Notes under the pieces: model-generated
The model's input: only the letters and a program-made list of their open reading frames with translations
Told to the model about the DNA's origin: nothing
Database searches by the model: none
Made by a program: the position numbers and the translations under genes
Assembly: GCA_025934375.1 (NCBI GenBank)
Contig: JAICYD010000013.1
Coordinates: 1-64,000 of the forward strand
DNA: 64,000 bases
Reading direction: 5' to 3'
From: Streptosporangiaceae bacterium
GTDB taxonomy: Bacteria; Actinomycetota; Actinomycetes; Streptosporangiales; Streptosporangiaceae
Part shown: positions 1 through 9,456 of the stretch, one piece after another
Layout: each line of letters begins with the position of its first letter
Position numbering within the stretch: position 1 is the first letter of the stretch

Positions 1-1431
1 GACCGGCGGCGCGATCGTGGCCGGCGCGCTGCTGGCCGTCGCCGTGGCCGTCGCCGTGTCCCCGGTCGCGCCGCTGGGCACCGTGCGCGCCGTGTACCCC
101 TACCCGGGGGTCGCCGCCGCCGGGGCCGCCCTGGCGGCGGGCGCCGGGCTGCTCATCGCCGTGCTGTCGGCCGTCGCGGTGACCGTGGCCTGGCGGCAGG
201 CACCGCACCGGGCCGCCCGCCCCCGGCGAGGACGGGCCTGGCCGCGGGCGTCGTGCGGGCCGCCCGGGCCTGCGGCCTGCCCGTGCCGGCCGCCGAGGGG
301 ATCCGGCTGGCCCTGGAGCCGGCCACCGACCGCTCGGCCATCCCGCTGCGGTCGGTCATCGCCGGCACGGTGCTGGCGGCGATGGTCACCGTCGCCACGG
401 TGACCTTCGGCGCGAGCCTTTCCGCGCTGGTCGCCCACCCGGCGCTGTACGGGTGGAACTGGACGTTCGACCTCAGCTCGGGGACAACCTCCGGTTCCCT
501 GGCGCGCGCCCGGGTAGCGCCCGCGATGGCCCGCGACCCGGCGGTCGCCGCGTGGACCGGCATCTACTACGGCGCGGCCCGGATCGACGGGCAGACCGTC
601 CCGCTCATCGGCATGAGCCCGAACGCGCCCATCACGCCCCCGGTCCTGACCGGCCATGCCCTGGCCGGCCCCGGTCAGGTGGTGCTCGGCACGTCCACCC
701 TCGCGGCGCTGGGCACGCGAATCGGCAACGTAGTCACGGTGCAAAGCCCCGGCGGGCGGCCGTCCGCCCTGCGGGTCGTCGGCACCGCGACGCTGCCGTC
801 GCTCGGCGTCGCCGAGACCCTGCACACCGAGATGGGGACCGGCGCGGTGGTCCCCCTCCAGGTCATTCCGGGGGCGGACCCCGGCCAGCCGAACGAGGTG
901 CTGGTCACGCTGCGCCCGGGGGCGGACGTCGCGGCGGCCCGCGACCGGCTGCAGCGGCTCGTCCCGGCCGCTGACGGCGGGGTGGTGATCGGGGCGCAGC
1001 GGCCCGCCGAGATCGTCAACTACGAGTCGATGGGCACCGCCCCGGCTGTCTTGTCCGGCACGCTGGCGGTGGCCGCGGTCACCTCGCTGTGGCTGACCCT
1101 CATGGCCTCGGTGCGCCGCCGGCGGCGGGACCTGGTGATCCTGAAGACGGTCGGATTCACCCGGCGCCAGCTAGCCGCCACCGTCACCTGGCAGTCGGCC
1201 ACCGCCGTCACCGCGGGCCTGGTCATCGGGGTGCCGGCGGGCGTCGCCGTGGGCAGGTCGCTGTGGCAGCTGTTCGCCCGGCAGATCGACGTGATCCCGT
1301 ATCCCGCGGTGCCGGTGCCCGACGTCGCCCTGGTCATCGGCGGGGCGCTCGCCCTGGCCGCCCTCGTGGCCTTCCTCCCCGGCCGCGCCGCCGGGCGCAT
1401 CCCCGCGGCCACCTTGCTGCGGGCTGAGTGA
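1..1431 (+). pseudogene. FtsX-type ABC permease, partial and frameshifted
   Basis: This is the 3' part of a large ABC-transporter permease of the FtsX/MacB type; the 5' end lies outside the window. Residues with permease character run in frame 2 up to about base 215 (two hydrophobic segments, then a WRQAPHRAARP stretch). The homologous continuation (GLPVPAAEGIRLALEP, then an extracellular domain, then C-terminal membrane segments with the RRRRRDLVILKTVGFTRRQ motif) is in frame 1 to the stop at 1429-1431. A one-base loss in the C-rich run near 200-235 explains the switch. An intact protein starting at the GTG at 253 would lack the first membrane segments. It could be a real lesion or a sequencing error in a homopolymer. 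The substrate is unknown. Confidence 0.7.
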
Positions 1432-1492
1432 CCTCGGGGCCCATGACAGCGAACCGGACGGCCGGGATGGCGAAGACGAAGAGGGGGAACGC

Positions 1493-3697
1493 ATGACCTC
1501 GGCATGGCTGGTGGCGCGCTCGGGGCTGCGTGCGCGCTGGCGGTCCTGGCTGGCCCTGGCACTGGTGGCGGGCCTGGCCGGCGGCCTGGTCATCGCGCTG
1601 GCGGCCGGCGCGCGGCGCGCGGACGCCGCCTACCCGAGCCTGGAGGCCTGGAGCCGGCCGCCCGCCGAGCTGATCGGGCTGGACGCCGGTAAGGACTTCG
1701 CGTCCGTCTCAGCGACCCAGGCGAGAACGCTGCCCCAGGTCAGCGCGGTCACGTCGTTCACCGGCTTCGTCACGCTCAACCCGGTGGAGATCGGCGTGAT
1801 GGCCCCGGCTGATGCCACGGTCCCGGGCGCGCTGTGGCACCGCAAACTGCTCGCGGGGCGGCTGCCAGCGCCGGCCGGGCCGACGAGGCGGACATCTCCT
1901 TCGCGACCGCCCAGTCCCTGCACGTCGGCGTCGGCGACCTGCTGCCGGTGACGTTCCTGGGCGCCAGCGGACGGCCGGTGCGCGCGCAGTTCCGGGTGGT
2001 CGGCGTGGACGCCGCCCCCAGCGAGTTCCCTCCGCAGTACGGGACCGCGATCGACATCGTGTGGACGACGCCCGCGTTCGGCCAGCGGATGAGCGCCACC
2101 GTGACGAGCACCCGCAACCTCGCGCTGTGGCTGCGGCACGGGCCGGCGGACCTGCCCGCTGTCGAGGCGGGGATAAGCCGCATGGCGGGCGGGAAGGCGC
2201 TCAGCGAGTACCCGCTCGCGCCGCAGGCGGCGAACACCCGCCGCTCCATCCACCTGCAGGCGGTCACGCTGTGGCTGCTGGCCGGGCTGCTGGCGCTGCT
2301 CGGCCTTATCATCACCGGTCAGCTGCTCATCCGGCTCACCGCGGTCGAATCCGCCGGCTTTCCTGTGCTCGCCGCCGTCGGGATGAGCCCCGCGCAGCTC
2401 ACCGTGGCCGGGCTGGCGCGCGCCGCCATCATCGGCGCGGCCGGCGCGGTGCTGGCCCTGGCGGTCGCCCTCGGCTTGTCGCCACTGTTCCCGGTCGGGC
2501 TGGCCGCCGTGGCCGAGCTGCATCCTGGCGTGGACGCCGACTGGCCCGCCCTGCTGGCCGGCATGGCCGCGGTCGTGGCCGCCATGGTCGCCTGCGCGGC
2601 GTGGCCGGCCCGCCGGGCGGCCACCAGGCGGGCCGGGCCGGCCGGCGACCAGCCAAGCCTGGCCGGGCAGGCGCGCTGGTCAGGCATCACCCGCGCCTAC
2701 CATCCGGTCGCGCTCGCCATGGGGATCCGGCTGGCCCTGCGGCGCGGGGCCGGCCGGGCCGCCGTCCCGGTCCTGAGCACCGTCGCCGCCGCCACCGTCG
2801 GCGTCATCGGGCTCGGCGTCGCGCTGGTCTTCACCACGAGCCTGAACCACCTGCTCGCCACCCCCCGGCTGTACGGGGTGACCTGGGACGCGCTCGTGGT
2901 GAACCTGCAAAACGGCCCGGTGGACAGCGTCGCCGCCGAGGTCGCCCGCGACGGCGGGGCCGCGCGCTGGTCAGCGGCCTACACCGGCGTCCCGGTGCAG
3001 GTCAACGGCATTCAGGTGGGCGTGATCACGACGAGCGGGAACCCCGGCGACACGCTGGCCGCGGTGCCGGCCCGCGGTCGCCCGCCGCGTGGCCGTAACG
3101 AGATCGTCCTGGGAGAGCGGACACTCGCCGCGGTTCACGCGCGCGTCGGGGCGACCGTCATGGTCGACATCCCCGGGATGGGCAAGCCCGCCCCGCGAAC
3201 GGTGGTCGGGACGGCGGTCTTCCCGGCCATGGGTGATGAGACCCAGCTGGGAAGCGGGGCCGAGCTGACGACCGATGGCCTGCGCGACCATGGTCCCGCC
3301 GGGCGTGCCCATCCCGCCGCCCGGCGCCCTGGGCGTCTTGACGCTGCTCACCATCGCGCACCTGCTGCTTACCTCGGTACGCCAGCGGCGCCGGGAGATC
3401 GCGGTACTGCGGGCGATCGGGTTCACCCCGCGCCAGGCCCGGGCGGCCGTGGCCTGGATGGCCGCCGCGCTGGCGGCGCCCGCCCTCGCCGTGGGCATCC
3501 CCCTGGGGATCGCCTGCGGGCGGCTGGCCTGGCAGGCCTTCGTCGGGCAGTTCGGCATCCAGCCTGAGCCGGTGGTCGCGCCCAGCCCGTTCCTCGCCGT
3601 GGCCGCCGCCGCGCCGCTGCTCGCCGTCGCCATCGCCGCCGTCCCGGGCATGACCGTGAGCCGGCTGCGCCTCGCCCAGGTGCTGCGCGCGGAGTAG
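1493..3697 (+). pseudogene. FtsX-type ABC permease, frameshifted with an internal deletion
   Basis: A second FtsX-like permease starts at ATG 1493 after a GAGGGGG ribosome site, 61 bases behind the first. It opens with a membrane segment and a periplasmic domain in frame 2, continues in frame 1 from about 1870 (GRADEADISFATAQSLHVG), and ends in frame 2 from about 3290 (membrane segments with RQRRREIAVLRAIGFTPRQ, ending VLRAE). At the second junction, comparison with the neighbouring permease suggests that roughly 80 residues before the last membrane block are also missing. Two frame breaks plus a deletion point to a decaying gene rather than a sequencing slip. No ATPase partner is in the window. 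Confidence 0.72.
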
Positions 3698-3973
3698 CCC
3701 CCGCGGGATAACGGGGCGGCGGCGCCGTGGCCGGCCTGATCGGGCAGTGCCGCGCGATAGCCATGCTGCCTGTCACATCCATAAAGGCTGTAGTATTGGG
3801 GAGGATAGAATCCCACCATAGGTGATGGTGAGGCGCATATCTTCATAAAGAACCGGAGGGCGGTGCCGGTAAACCTCTGTCCTCGCGGCAGTCGAATCGT
3901 CCGCTTCATGGCGCTTTAATTCTACCGTTCCGTACGGCTATTAACCAAAGGTCAGATTTCCGTTGGCTGCTGA

Positions 3974-4002
3974 GTTCGACTGCGGAAAGGGGGCAGTCAG
4001 GC
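3974..4002 (+). promoter_or_regulatory. StrR-type operator, site 1
   Basis: GTTCGACTG, an 11-base spacer starting CGG, then CAGTCAGGC. The left half-site is a perfect match to the StrR consensus GTTCGActG-N11-CagTcGAAc, and the right half matches its first five bases. It sits about 350 bases upstream of the ABM gene at 4354. Confidence 0.75.
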
Positions 4003-4160
4003 GCCAGCTGGCGCCGGTATACTCCGGTACTCCGAACACGGCTCCGTTGACCAGTTTGAATCCGCCCTCGCAGGTTCTGCTTGAGCACGCCGGGAAATGG
4101 GCGCCCTCGCTGCCGCGGAGCCGCTCGTCTCGGCGGGCAGCGTCGATCGAGCCAGTCCGC

Positions 4161-4187
4161 CGTCACATTCCCCGGCTGCCATCCGTC
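4161..4187 (+). promoter_or_regulatory. ECF41-type promoter, copy 1
   Basis: CGTCACA (4161-4167), a 16-base spacer, then CGTC (4184-4187) followed by ATAG. This matches the TGTCACA / CGTC promoter described for ECF41 sigma factors. It precedes the ABM gene at 4354. The same arrangement with the same 16-base spacing recurs at 4782, 44659 and, reversed, 41860. Confidence 0.65.
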
Positions 4188-4353
4188 ATAGGCGAGACGG
4201 GCCAAGTGGCCTGACCGGCTCCTGCCCCGGGGAGCGTGACGGTCACCAGGAAGTCGAAGGCGGCGATCGCGCGTGCCCGGCGGTACGGAAGCTCCGCCAG
4301 GCCGGCCAGGCTTTTGGCCGGGCGAGGCCGTTTTCCCACGGGAGGAGAAACAC

Positions 4354-4726
4354 CATGGTCAGGCTCGACGATCTCGACCCTTCGGCACCGTTCCAGTCCC
4401 AGCTCCTCACCCAGGACAAGGGACCGGTCGTCCTTGTCAACACCTTCGTCGTCCCGGAGGGAGGCATGGAGAAATTCCTTGAGCTGTGGCAGGAGACCGC
4501 CAGGTACATGAAGCGCTGCCCTGGCCAGGTTTCCACGCAGCTGCACCGGGGTATCGCTGGTAGCAATGCCCTCGTGAATGTCTCGGTCTGGGAATCTGCC
4601 CAGGCATTGCGGCAAGCTCATGCCAACCCAGAATTCCGCGAGAAAATCAAGGGCTATCCCGATGGGACTGTATCTTGCCCGCACCTGTTTCAGAAGGTCG
4701 CGGTCGAGGGAGTGTGCGTGGCGTAG
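4354..4726 (+). CDS. Antibiotic biosynthesis monooxygenase (ABM) family protein
   Basis: A 123-residue protein with a single ABM / dimeric alpha-beta-barrel domain in the middle (VVLVNTFVVPEGGMEKFLEL, then a VSVWESAQALRQAHANPEF segment). Members include anthrone oxygenases of the ActVA-Orf6/TcmH class, which oxidise aromatic polyketides without a bound cofactor, and small quinone-modifying proteins. Start ATG 4354 follows a strong GGAGGAG site. It stands alone before the NmrA gene, behind both a StrR-type operator and an ECF41-like promoter. The substrate cannot be read from sequence; a role in polyketide oxidation is inferred from context. Confidence 0.7.
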
Positions 4727-4781
4727 CCGCCCGGCATCAAGCGGCCGTCCGTGGCCCCACCAGCCAGCGACTCGGGCCGCC

Positions 4782-4808
4782 CGTCACATTTCGCTGCCGA
4801 CTGCCGTC
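4782..4808 (+). promoter_or_regulatory. ECF41-type promoter, copy 2
   Basis: CGTCACA (4782-4788), a 16-base spacer, CGTC (4805-4808) followed by ATAG. It is nearly identical to copy 1, and lies about 75 bases before the NmrA-type gene. It would drive the NmrA and AhpD-like pair. Confidence 0.68.
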
Positions 4809-4882
4809 ATAGAACAGAGGGATCATGTCAGGTGGACGTCACCGGCTCCCGCGCGGGCCGGGCCGAAGGTAAGGGGAAGCGC

Positions 4883-5689
4883 ATGACATCGCCAGTCCTC
4901 GTCACGGGCGGTACCGGCCGCCTGGGGCGATCTGTCGTTGCCCGGCTGGTCGATGCCGGACACGAGGTGCGCGTGCTGGCCCGCCGTCAGCGCGACACTC
5001 TGCCACAGGTCACATTCTTCGCGGGAGACCTTCTGCGGGGCGAGGGCATCGACCCGGCCGTGCGGGGCGCCGGGGCGATCATCAACTGCGCAACCGCCAC
5101 GAAGGGCGACGCGCAGGTGACCAGGAACCTGGTGGCCGCGGCGGCCAGGGCCGGCTCTCCGCACTTCGTGCAGCCGTCCATCGTCGGCATCGACCTCATG
5201 GCGCAGTGGGGATACGTGAAGACCAAGCTCGAGGTCGAGCGGATCGTGGAGAACAGCGGCCTGCCGTGGACGATCCTGCGAGTGACGCAGTTCTACAACT
5301 ATTGCTTCGAGAATTCCCGGAAGCTCGCGAAGTTCCCGCTGGTGGCACCGGTACCTGGAGGCTTTACAGTCCAGCCGGTCGATTCCCGTGAGGTCGGGGC
5401 CCGGCTGGTCGGGCTCGCGCTTGGCGAGCCCGCCGGCCGCGCCCCGGACATGTCGGGACCGGAGGTATCGAGCTGGAAGGACCTGTTCCGCAGCTACCTG
5501 GCGGCCACCCATCAGCGCAAGTGGGTGGTCCCCATGCCGGTACCCGGAAGCAAGGCCGTGCGCAACGGCGCCCTGCTCCCAGGGCCGGGGCACACCGAAG
5601 GGATCAGGACCTGGGACCAGTTCCTGACCGAGGAGCTGGGGGAACACCGCGGCGGCCTGGACCCCGCCTCGCAGGTCAAGAGCGCCTAG
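4883..5689 (+). CDS. NmrA-like atypical short-chain reductase
   Basis: A 268-residue NAD(P)-binding protein of the atypical SDR/NmrA class. The N-terminal Rossmann motif is VLVTGGTGRLGRSVV (residues 5-19), followed by RVLARR typical of NADP binding. No classical YxxxK pair is obvious beyond YVKTK near residue 115, where atypical members keep it. Start ATG 4883 has AAGGGGA upstream. ECF41 sigma factors usually control carboxymuconolactone decarboxylases, oxidoreductases or epimerases; this gene and its downstream neighbour fit that set. It may act on quinones or polyketide intermediates; the exact substrate is unknown. Confidence 0.75.
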   Translation: MTSPVLVTGGTGRLGRSVVARLVDAGHEVRVLARRQRDTLPQVTFFAGDLLRGEGIDPAVRGAGAIINCATATKGDAQVTRNLVAAAARAGSPHFVQPSIVGIDLMAQWGYVKTKLEVERIVENSGLPWTILRVTQFYNYCFENSRKLAKFPLVAPVPGGFTVQPVDSREVGARLVGLALGEPAGRAPDMSGPEVSSWKDLFRSYLAATHQRKWVVPMPVPGSKAVRNGALLPGPGHTEGIRTWDQFLTEELGEHRGGLDPASQVKSA

Positions 5690-5771
5690 TAGCTCGTTCG
5701 GTCCCACCGCCTGTCCGCAATCACCCGATCATCCCTGCACGCACGATCTCGACTCAAGGAGGAGCACGCTC

Positions 5772-6239
5772 ATGCAAGCCCGCATGAAGAGCCCGGCCAT
5801 CGTCATTCCCGACGCGATGACCGCGATCAAGTCGCTGAACGAGGCCGTACAACAAGGTGGTGTGCCGCAGCGAACGCTCGACCTGGTTCACCTGCGAGCC
5901 AGCCAGATCAACGGATGCAGCGTCTGCCTCGGCGCCGCGACCAAGGCCAGGAAAGATGGCGAGACAGACGAGCGGCTCTTCACGCTGCCCGGCTGGCGGG
6001 ATACGCCGTACTTCAGTGACGCGGAACGCGCCGCCCTGGCCCTCACGGAAGCCGTCACCCGGCTCAGCGACCGGACCGATCCCGTACCTGACGAGATCTG
6101 GGACGAGGCCGCACAGCACTACGACGAGAAGGGGATGGCCGCGCTGGTCTTGTGGATCGCCACCGTGAACGTCTTCAACCGCGTCAACGTCGCCACCAGG
6201 CAAGTCCCCGGCGAATGGGCCCACCAACGGCGCGAATAG
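5772..6239 (+). CDS. AhpD-like carboxymuconolactone decarboxylase-family protein (intact CxxC)
   Basis: A 155-residue all-helical CMD/AhpD-family protein with the redox motif INGCSVCLGAATKARK near residues 50-65, the expected place for the CxxC pair of alkylhydroperoxidase-like proteins. A strong AAGGAGGAG site precedes ATG 5772. It follows the NmrA gene by about 80 bases and is the likely second gene of that unit. Two more paralogs in this window share the MQAR(M) start and the YxTDAERAALALTEAVT block but have lost one or both cysteines. It probably gives thiol-dependent peroxide or quinone detoxification. Confidence 0.82.
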   Translation: MQARMKSPAIVIPDAMTAIKSLNEAVQQGGVPQRTLDLVHLRASQINGCSVCLGAATKARKDGETDERLFTLPGWRDTPYFSDAERAALALTEAVTRLSDRTDPVPDEIWDEAAQHYDEKGMAALVLWIATVNVFNRVNVATRQVPGEWAHQRRE

Positions 6240-6254
6240 CGCATCTCGGGAGCC

Positions 6255-6275
6255 GGCCCGCGGGCGAGCCGGGCC
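6255..6275. terminator. Short hairpin between convergent genes
   Basis: GGCCCG (6255-6260) pairs with CGGGCC (6270-6275) between the end of the AhpD gene and the stop of the aromatase/cyclase gene. The stem is only six G/C pairs with no T run, so it is a weak candidate. Confidence 0.35.
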
Positions 6276-7249
6276 TAGCGGCCGGCGGCTTTACCTGACG
6301 CCTCCGCGTAGGACTTCGCGTGCTTGAGCGTGGCGAGGCTGTTGCCGCTCAGCGCCCCGCGCACGAATTCCTGCGCCGAGGCCAGGTCCGCGTTCTCGCC
6401 CAGGATGGCGGTGATCCGCGACTCGTCGATCCTGATCGTGTGCTCCGACGTCACCGACACGCGTGACGGAGCGCGCTTTTCGATCAGCCAGCGCCCGGTG
6501 TGCAGCGTCAGCAGGCCGGGCAGGACGACCTGCTTGTACAGGATCTTGTGGTGCGGCTCACAGAGCCGGACGGACGCGGTGGTGTGGACCGACCCGTCTG
6601 CGGCCCGGGTGTCCATCTCCAGGATCTGGAGCCCGGGCGTGTCTTCCTGCAGGTTCACCCTGAGCACGTGCGGCAGCCGCTTCTCCCACAGGCCCGCCTC
6701 GTTGATGAAGTCGTAGACGTCGGCGGCGGCGCCGTCCACGTCAACGGCGTCGGCGAAGGTGAGCAGGGTACGTGCGTCGTCCGCCTCCGCGGCGGACTTC
6801 AGTGCCCGCAGCTCTGCTGTGCTGTTGCGATCCACCGCCTTGGCGATCCAGTCAAGATCGGCGGGCTCGCCGGTGGCAGCGAAGTAGTCGTGAGACAGGC
6901 GGACGTGGCATTCATCCTCAGCCAGCGGTTCGATTGCCCACGTTCCGCCCATGCCGCCGACCGGATGCTGGGAGCGCTCCTGCCGGAACGTGATGGTCCT
7001 GGCGGCGGGGTCGAGCTTGCGTCGCGACGTCCAGGTCTTAACGGTCTCGTTGGCGGTTGCCCAGATGCGGATCTGCTCCGACTGCCCGTCCTGCCCGACC
7101 TGCTCGGCGTGGATGGTCGGGCCGAACAGCTGCGGCCACTTCTGCACGTCGGCGATAAACGCGTAAACGCGGTCGGCCGGCGCGGACACGGTAATCTCGT
7201 GTTCTGCGTAATGCACGGCGCCGGCATCCGGCGCGTCCTTTGCCTTCAT
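6275..7249 (-). CDS. Didomain aromatase/cyclase (SRPBCC)
   Basis: A 324-residue polyketide aromatase/cyclase with two SRPBCC (START-like) domains. The first begins at about residue 13 (HYAEHEITVSAPADRVYAFI) and carries the DVQKWPQLFGPTIHAEQV segment seen in TcmN/ActVII-type domains; the second begins near residue 162 (ADAVDVDGAAADVYDFINEAG). Didomain members act after C9 ketoreduction, closing the first ring (C7-C12) and aromatising it. The start is ATG 7249, preceded by GAGGAGG; an upstream ATG at 7288 falls inside the preceding reading frame. It is the last gene of the core PKS operon, right behind the ketoreductase, as in angucycline and actinorhodin-type clusters. Confidence 0.88.
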   Translation of the reverse strand: MKAKDAPDAGAVHYAEHEITVSAPADRVYAFIADVQKWPQLFGPTIHAEQVGQDGQSEQIRIWATANETVKTWTSRRKLDPAARTITFRQERSQHPVGGMGGTWAIEPLAEDECHVRLSHDYFAATGEPADLDWIAKAVDRNSTAELRALKSAAEADDARTLLTFADAVDVDGAAADVYDFINEAGLWEKRLPHVLRVNLQEDTPGLQILEMDTRAADGSVHTTASVRLCEPHHKILYKQVVLPGLLTLHTGRWLIEKRAPSRVSVTSEHTIRIDESRITAILGENADLASAQEFVRGALSGNSLATLKHAKSYAEASGKAAGR

Positions 7250-7259
7250 GATGTCCTCC

Positions 7260-8045
7260 TCAGAAATTTCCGAGCCCGCCGCAGACATTGATCGCCTGGG
7301 CCAGCACGGCGCCTGCCGCGTCGCTTACCAGGTAGCCCACCATCGCCGCCACTTCCTCGGGCGTGGAGTAACGGCCTAGCGGGATCTTCGCCTCGAACTG
7401 CTTCAGTATTTCTTCCTCGGTCTTCTTCCAGGCGTTCGCGTAACCCTGCCGAACCCGCCTGGCCATTGGCGTCTCCACATAACCAGGGCAAACCGCGTTT
7501 ACCGTGATGCCGGTTTTCGCGAGCTCGTTCCCCAGCGCCTTGGTGAAGCCGACGACGCCGTGCTTGGATGCCGAGTAAGGCGCCCCGAGGACGACGCCCT
7601 GCTTGCCGGCGGTTGAGGCAATGTTCACGATCCTGCCCCACCCTTTATCGCGCATCCCGCCAACGGAAAGCGCGTCGCGAGTCATGAAGAACACGCTGTT
7701 GAGGTTCGTATTGATGACGTCGAGCCACAAATCGTCCTCGATGTCCGCGGTCACGCCGCCGCCGCTGCGGCCGACGTTGTTGACCAGGATGTCAATGGCG
7801 CCGAAGTGCGCGACGGCAGCCTCGACGAACTCCCTCACCTGCGCCGCTGACCGGACGTCGCACACGGTGCCGTCCACGTCGAGGCCCTGCGCGCGCAGGG
7901 CCTTCACGGCCTGCGTGACCTCATCCGCATCCCGCGCGCAGACGAAAACGCGGTGCCCCTGCCTGGCGAGCAGATCAGCCACCGCGAACCCGATGCCGCT
8001 GGTCGCTCCAGTGACGATCGCTGCCCGCTGTGCCGGTCCGGACAT
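7260..8045 (-). CDS. Type II PKS C9 ketoreductase (ActIII-type SDR)
   Basis: A 261-residue short-chain dehydrogenase that reduces the C9 ketone of the nascent poly-beta-ketone with NADPH. The cofactor motif TGATSGIGFAV lies at residues 12-22, and the catalytic set is Ser144, Tyr157 and Lys161 (NIASTAGKQG, YSASKHG), at the same positions as in ActIII. The chain ends in NVCGGLGNF, a hallmark of this subfamily. NNVGRSGGG near residue 90 corresponds to the substrate-loop GGG motif. It sits between AccC and the aromatase/cyclase in one operon. Its presence shows the product scaffold is ketoreduced, as in angucyclines, anthracyclines and kinamycins. Confidence 0.93.
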   Translation of the reverse strand: MSGPAQRAAIVTGATSGIGFAVADLLARQGHRVFVCARDADEVTQAVKALRAQGLDVDGTVCDVRSAAQVREFVEAAVAHFGAIDILVNNVGRSGGGVTADIEDDLWLDVINTNLNSVFFMTRDALSVGGMRDKGWGRIVNIASTAGKQGVVLGAPYSASKHGVVGFTKALGNELAKTGITVNAVCPGYVETPMARRVRQGYANAWKKTEEEILKQFEAKIPLGRYSTPEEVAAMVGYLVSDAAGAVLAQAINVCGGLGNF

Positions 8046-8075
8046 CTTTGCCTCCTGTGTCGTGAGTGAATCTCG

Positions 8076-9452
8076 CTACGCCGCCGCTGGCCGGCCGGCC
8101 GCCGACGTGCCGAGTAGCCGCGGAACCAGCCCGGTGTCGTGCCTGGCCGCGCGGAACTCCTCGGCAGCCAGAACGCGCCCGAGGAACCGCGCCGTGGTGC
8201 TTATCCCGGGACCGCTGATCTCGAATTCGCTCAGTGCCCTTTCCATCCGCGCGATCGCGTCGTCCCTGGTCGGCGCCCATGTGATTACCTTGGCTAGCAG
8301 GGAGTCGTAGATCGCTGGCATGCGGTATCCGGCATAGCCGTGCGTGTCCACTCGCACGAACGGGCCGGCCGGCAGCGCGAGCGAGTCGATCCGGCCCGGG
8401 CAGGGCGCGAATGACCTGTCGGGGTTCTCCATGTTGATGCGGCATTCCAGTGCCGCCCCGCGGCTGGCCACGTCCTGCTGCCGCAGGCCCAGCCGATGGC
8501 CAGCCGCGATCTTGAGCTGCTCCTGTACCAGGTCGATGCCGGTCACCATTTCGGTCACTGGGTGCTCGACCTGGATCCGGCAGTTGGCCTCGATGAAGAA
8601 GTAGTCGTTGTCCGGGTCGAGGAGGAATTCGAAGGTGCCCGCGCCGACGTATCCGCAGGCTTTAGCGCCGGCGACCGCGTCCTCTCCCATGCGGCGCGCG
8701 ATGTCCGCGGGCAGCGAGGGCGCCGGGGATTCTTCCACCAGCTTCTGATGGCGGCGCTGCACGGAGCAGTCGCGAAGCCCGAGATGGATCGCGTTGCCGT
8801 GGGCATCGCCGAGTACCTGCACCTCGACATGCCGCGCGGACGGCAGGTAACGCTCCAGGTATACCCGTGAATCACCAAACAGCGCCCGCGCCTCGGCAGC
8901 GGTGCTGCGGTAGTCGCGGAGGAAATCGCGCCGGTCGTATACCACCCGCATCCCGCGCCCGCCGCCGCCCGCCACTGCCTTGATGATGACGGGGAACCCG
9001 GTCTCGTCCGCTATCACGCACGCTTCCTCCGGTGATCGCATCGGATGACGGCTGCCGGGCAGGACGGGCAGGCCGGTGCCGGCCATGACCATGCGCGCCG
9101 CCGACTTCTCGCCCAGCTGGGAAATCACCTCGGCCGGCGGCCCGATGAAGACCATGTCGTTGGCCTGGCAGACCTCGGCGAAGTCCGGATCCTCGGAAAG
9201 GAACCCGTACCCCGGGTGTATCGCGTCGGCGCGGGTTTGCCTGGCCGCCTCGATTATCGCGGCCATGTTGAGGTAGCTCCGCTTTGCCGGGCCCGGGCCG
9301 ATGTGGACGGCCTCGTCGGCATAGCCGCGGATCGCCGAGTCCCTGTCCTCGGTCGAGTAGACCGCGACCGTCTTGATGCCCAGCTCACGGCACGCACGGG
9401 CGATCCGGATGGCGATCTCCCCGCGGTTGGCGATCAGCACCTTGCCGAACAT
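8076..9452 (-). CDS. accC: Acetyl-CoA carboxylase, biotin carboxylase subunit
   Basis: A 458-residue biotin carboxylase. It opens MFGKVLIANRGEIAIRI and has an ATP-grasp domain with the glycine-rich loop AVAGGGGRGMRVV (near residue 160) and the EANCRIQVEHPVTEMVTG block of the active site near residue 290. It carboxylates the biotin on the carrier protein encoded just upstream. Length is normal for a free-standing AccC. Together with AccB and AccDA it forms a cluster-dedicated malonyl-CoA supply, as JadJ-type carboxylases do in jadomycin-like clusters. Confidence 0.93.
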   Translation of the reverse strand: MFGKVLIANRGEIAIRIARACRELGIKTVAVYSTEDRDSAIRGYADEAVHIGPGPAKRSYLNMAAIIEAARQTRADAIHPGYGFLSEDPDFAEVCQANDMVFIGPPAEVISQLGEKSAARMVMAGTGLPVLPGSRHPMRSPEEACVIADETGFPVIIKAVAGGGGRGMRVVYDRRDFLRDYRSTAAEARALFGDSRVYLERYLPSARHVEVQVLGDAHGNAIHLGLRDCSVQRRHQKLVEESPAPSLPADIARRMGEDAVAGAKACGYVGAGTFEFLLDPDNDYFFIEANCRIQVEHPVTEMVTGIDLVQEQLKIAAGHRLGLRQQDVASRGAALECRINMENPDRSFAPCPGRIDSLALPAGPFVRVDTHGYAGYRMPAIYDSLLAKVITWAPTRDDAIARMERALSEFEISGPGISTTARFLGRVLAAEEFRAARHDTGLVPRLLGTSAAGRPAAA

Positions 9453-9456
9453 GACC

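Larger units (their letters stand above)
3698..4353. other. Intergenic region at the left edge of the cluster
   Basis: No convincing gene lies in these 656 bases. They hold a StrR-type operator (3974-4002), a possible TATACT -10 element at 4018-4023, an ECF41-like promoter (4161-4187) and the GGAGGAG ribosome site of the next gene (4341-4347). Base composition drops relative to the flanks between about 3780 and 3960. This is the probable left boundary of the biosynthetic cluster. Confidence 0.6.

Noticed and set aside
3771-3790. TGTCACA upstream of the ABM gene as a further ECF41 promoter
   Set aside because: Sixteen bases on, the sequence is TATT rather than CGTC, so only the -35 half fits.
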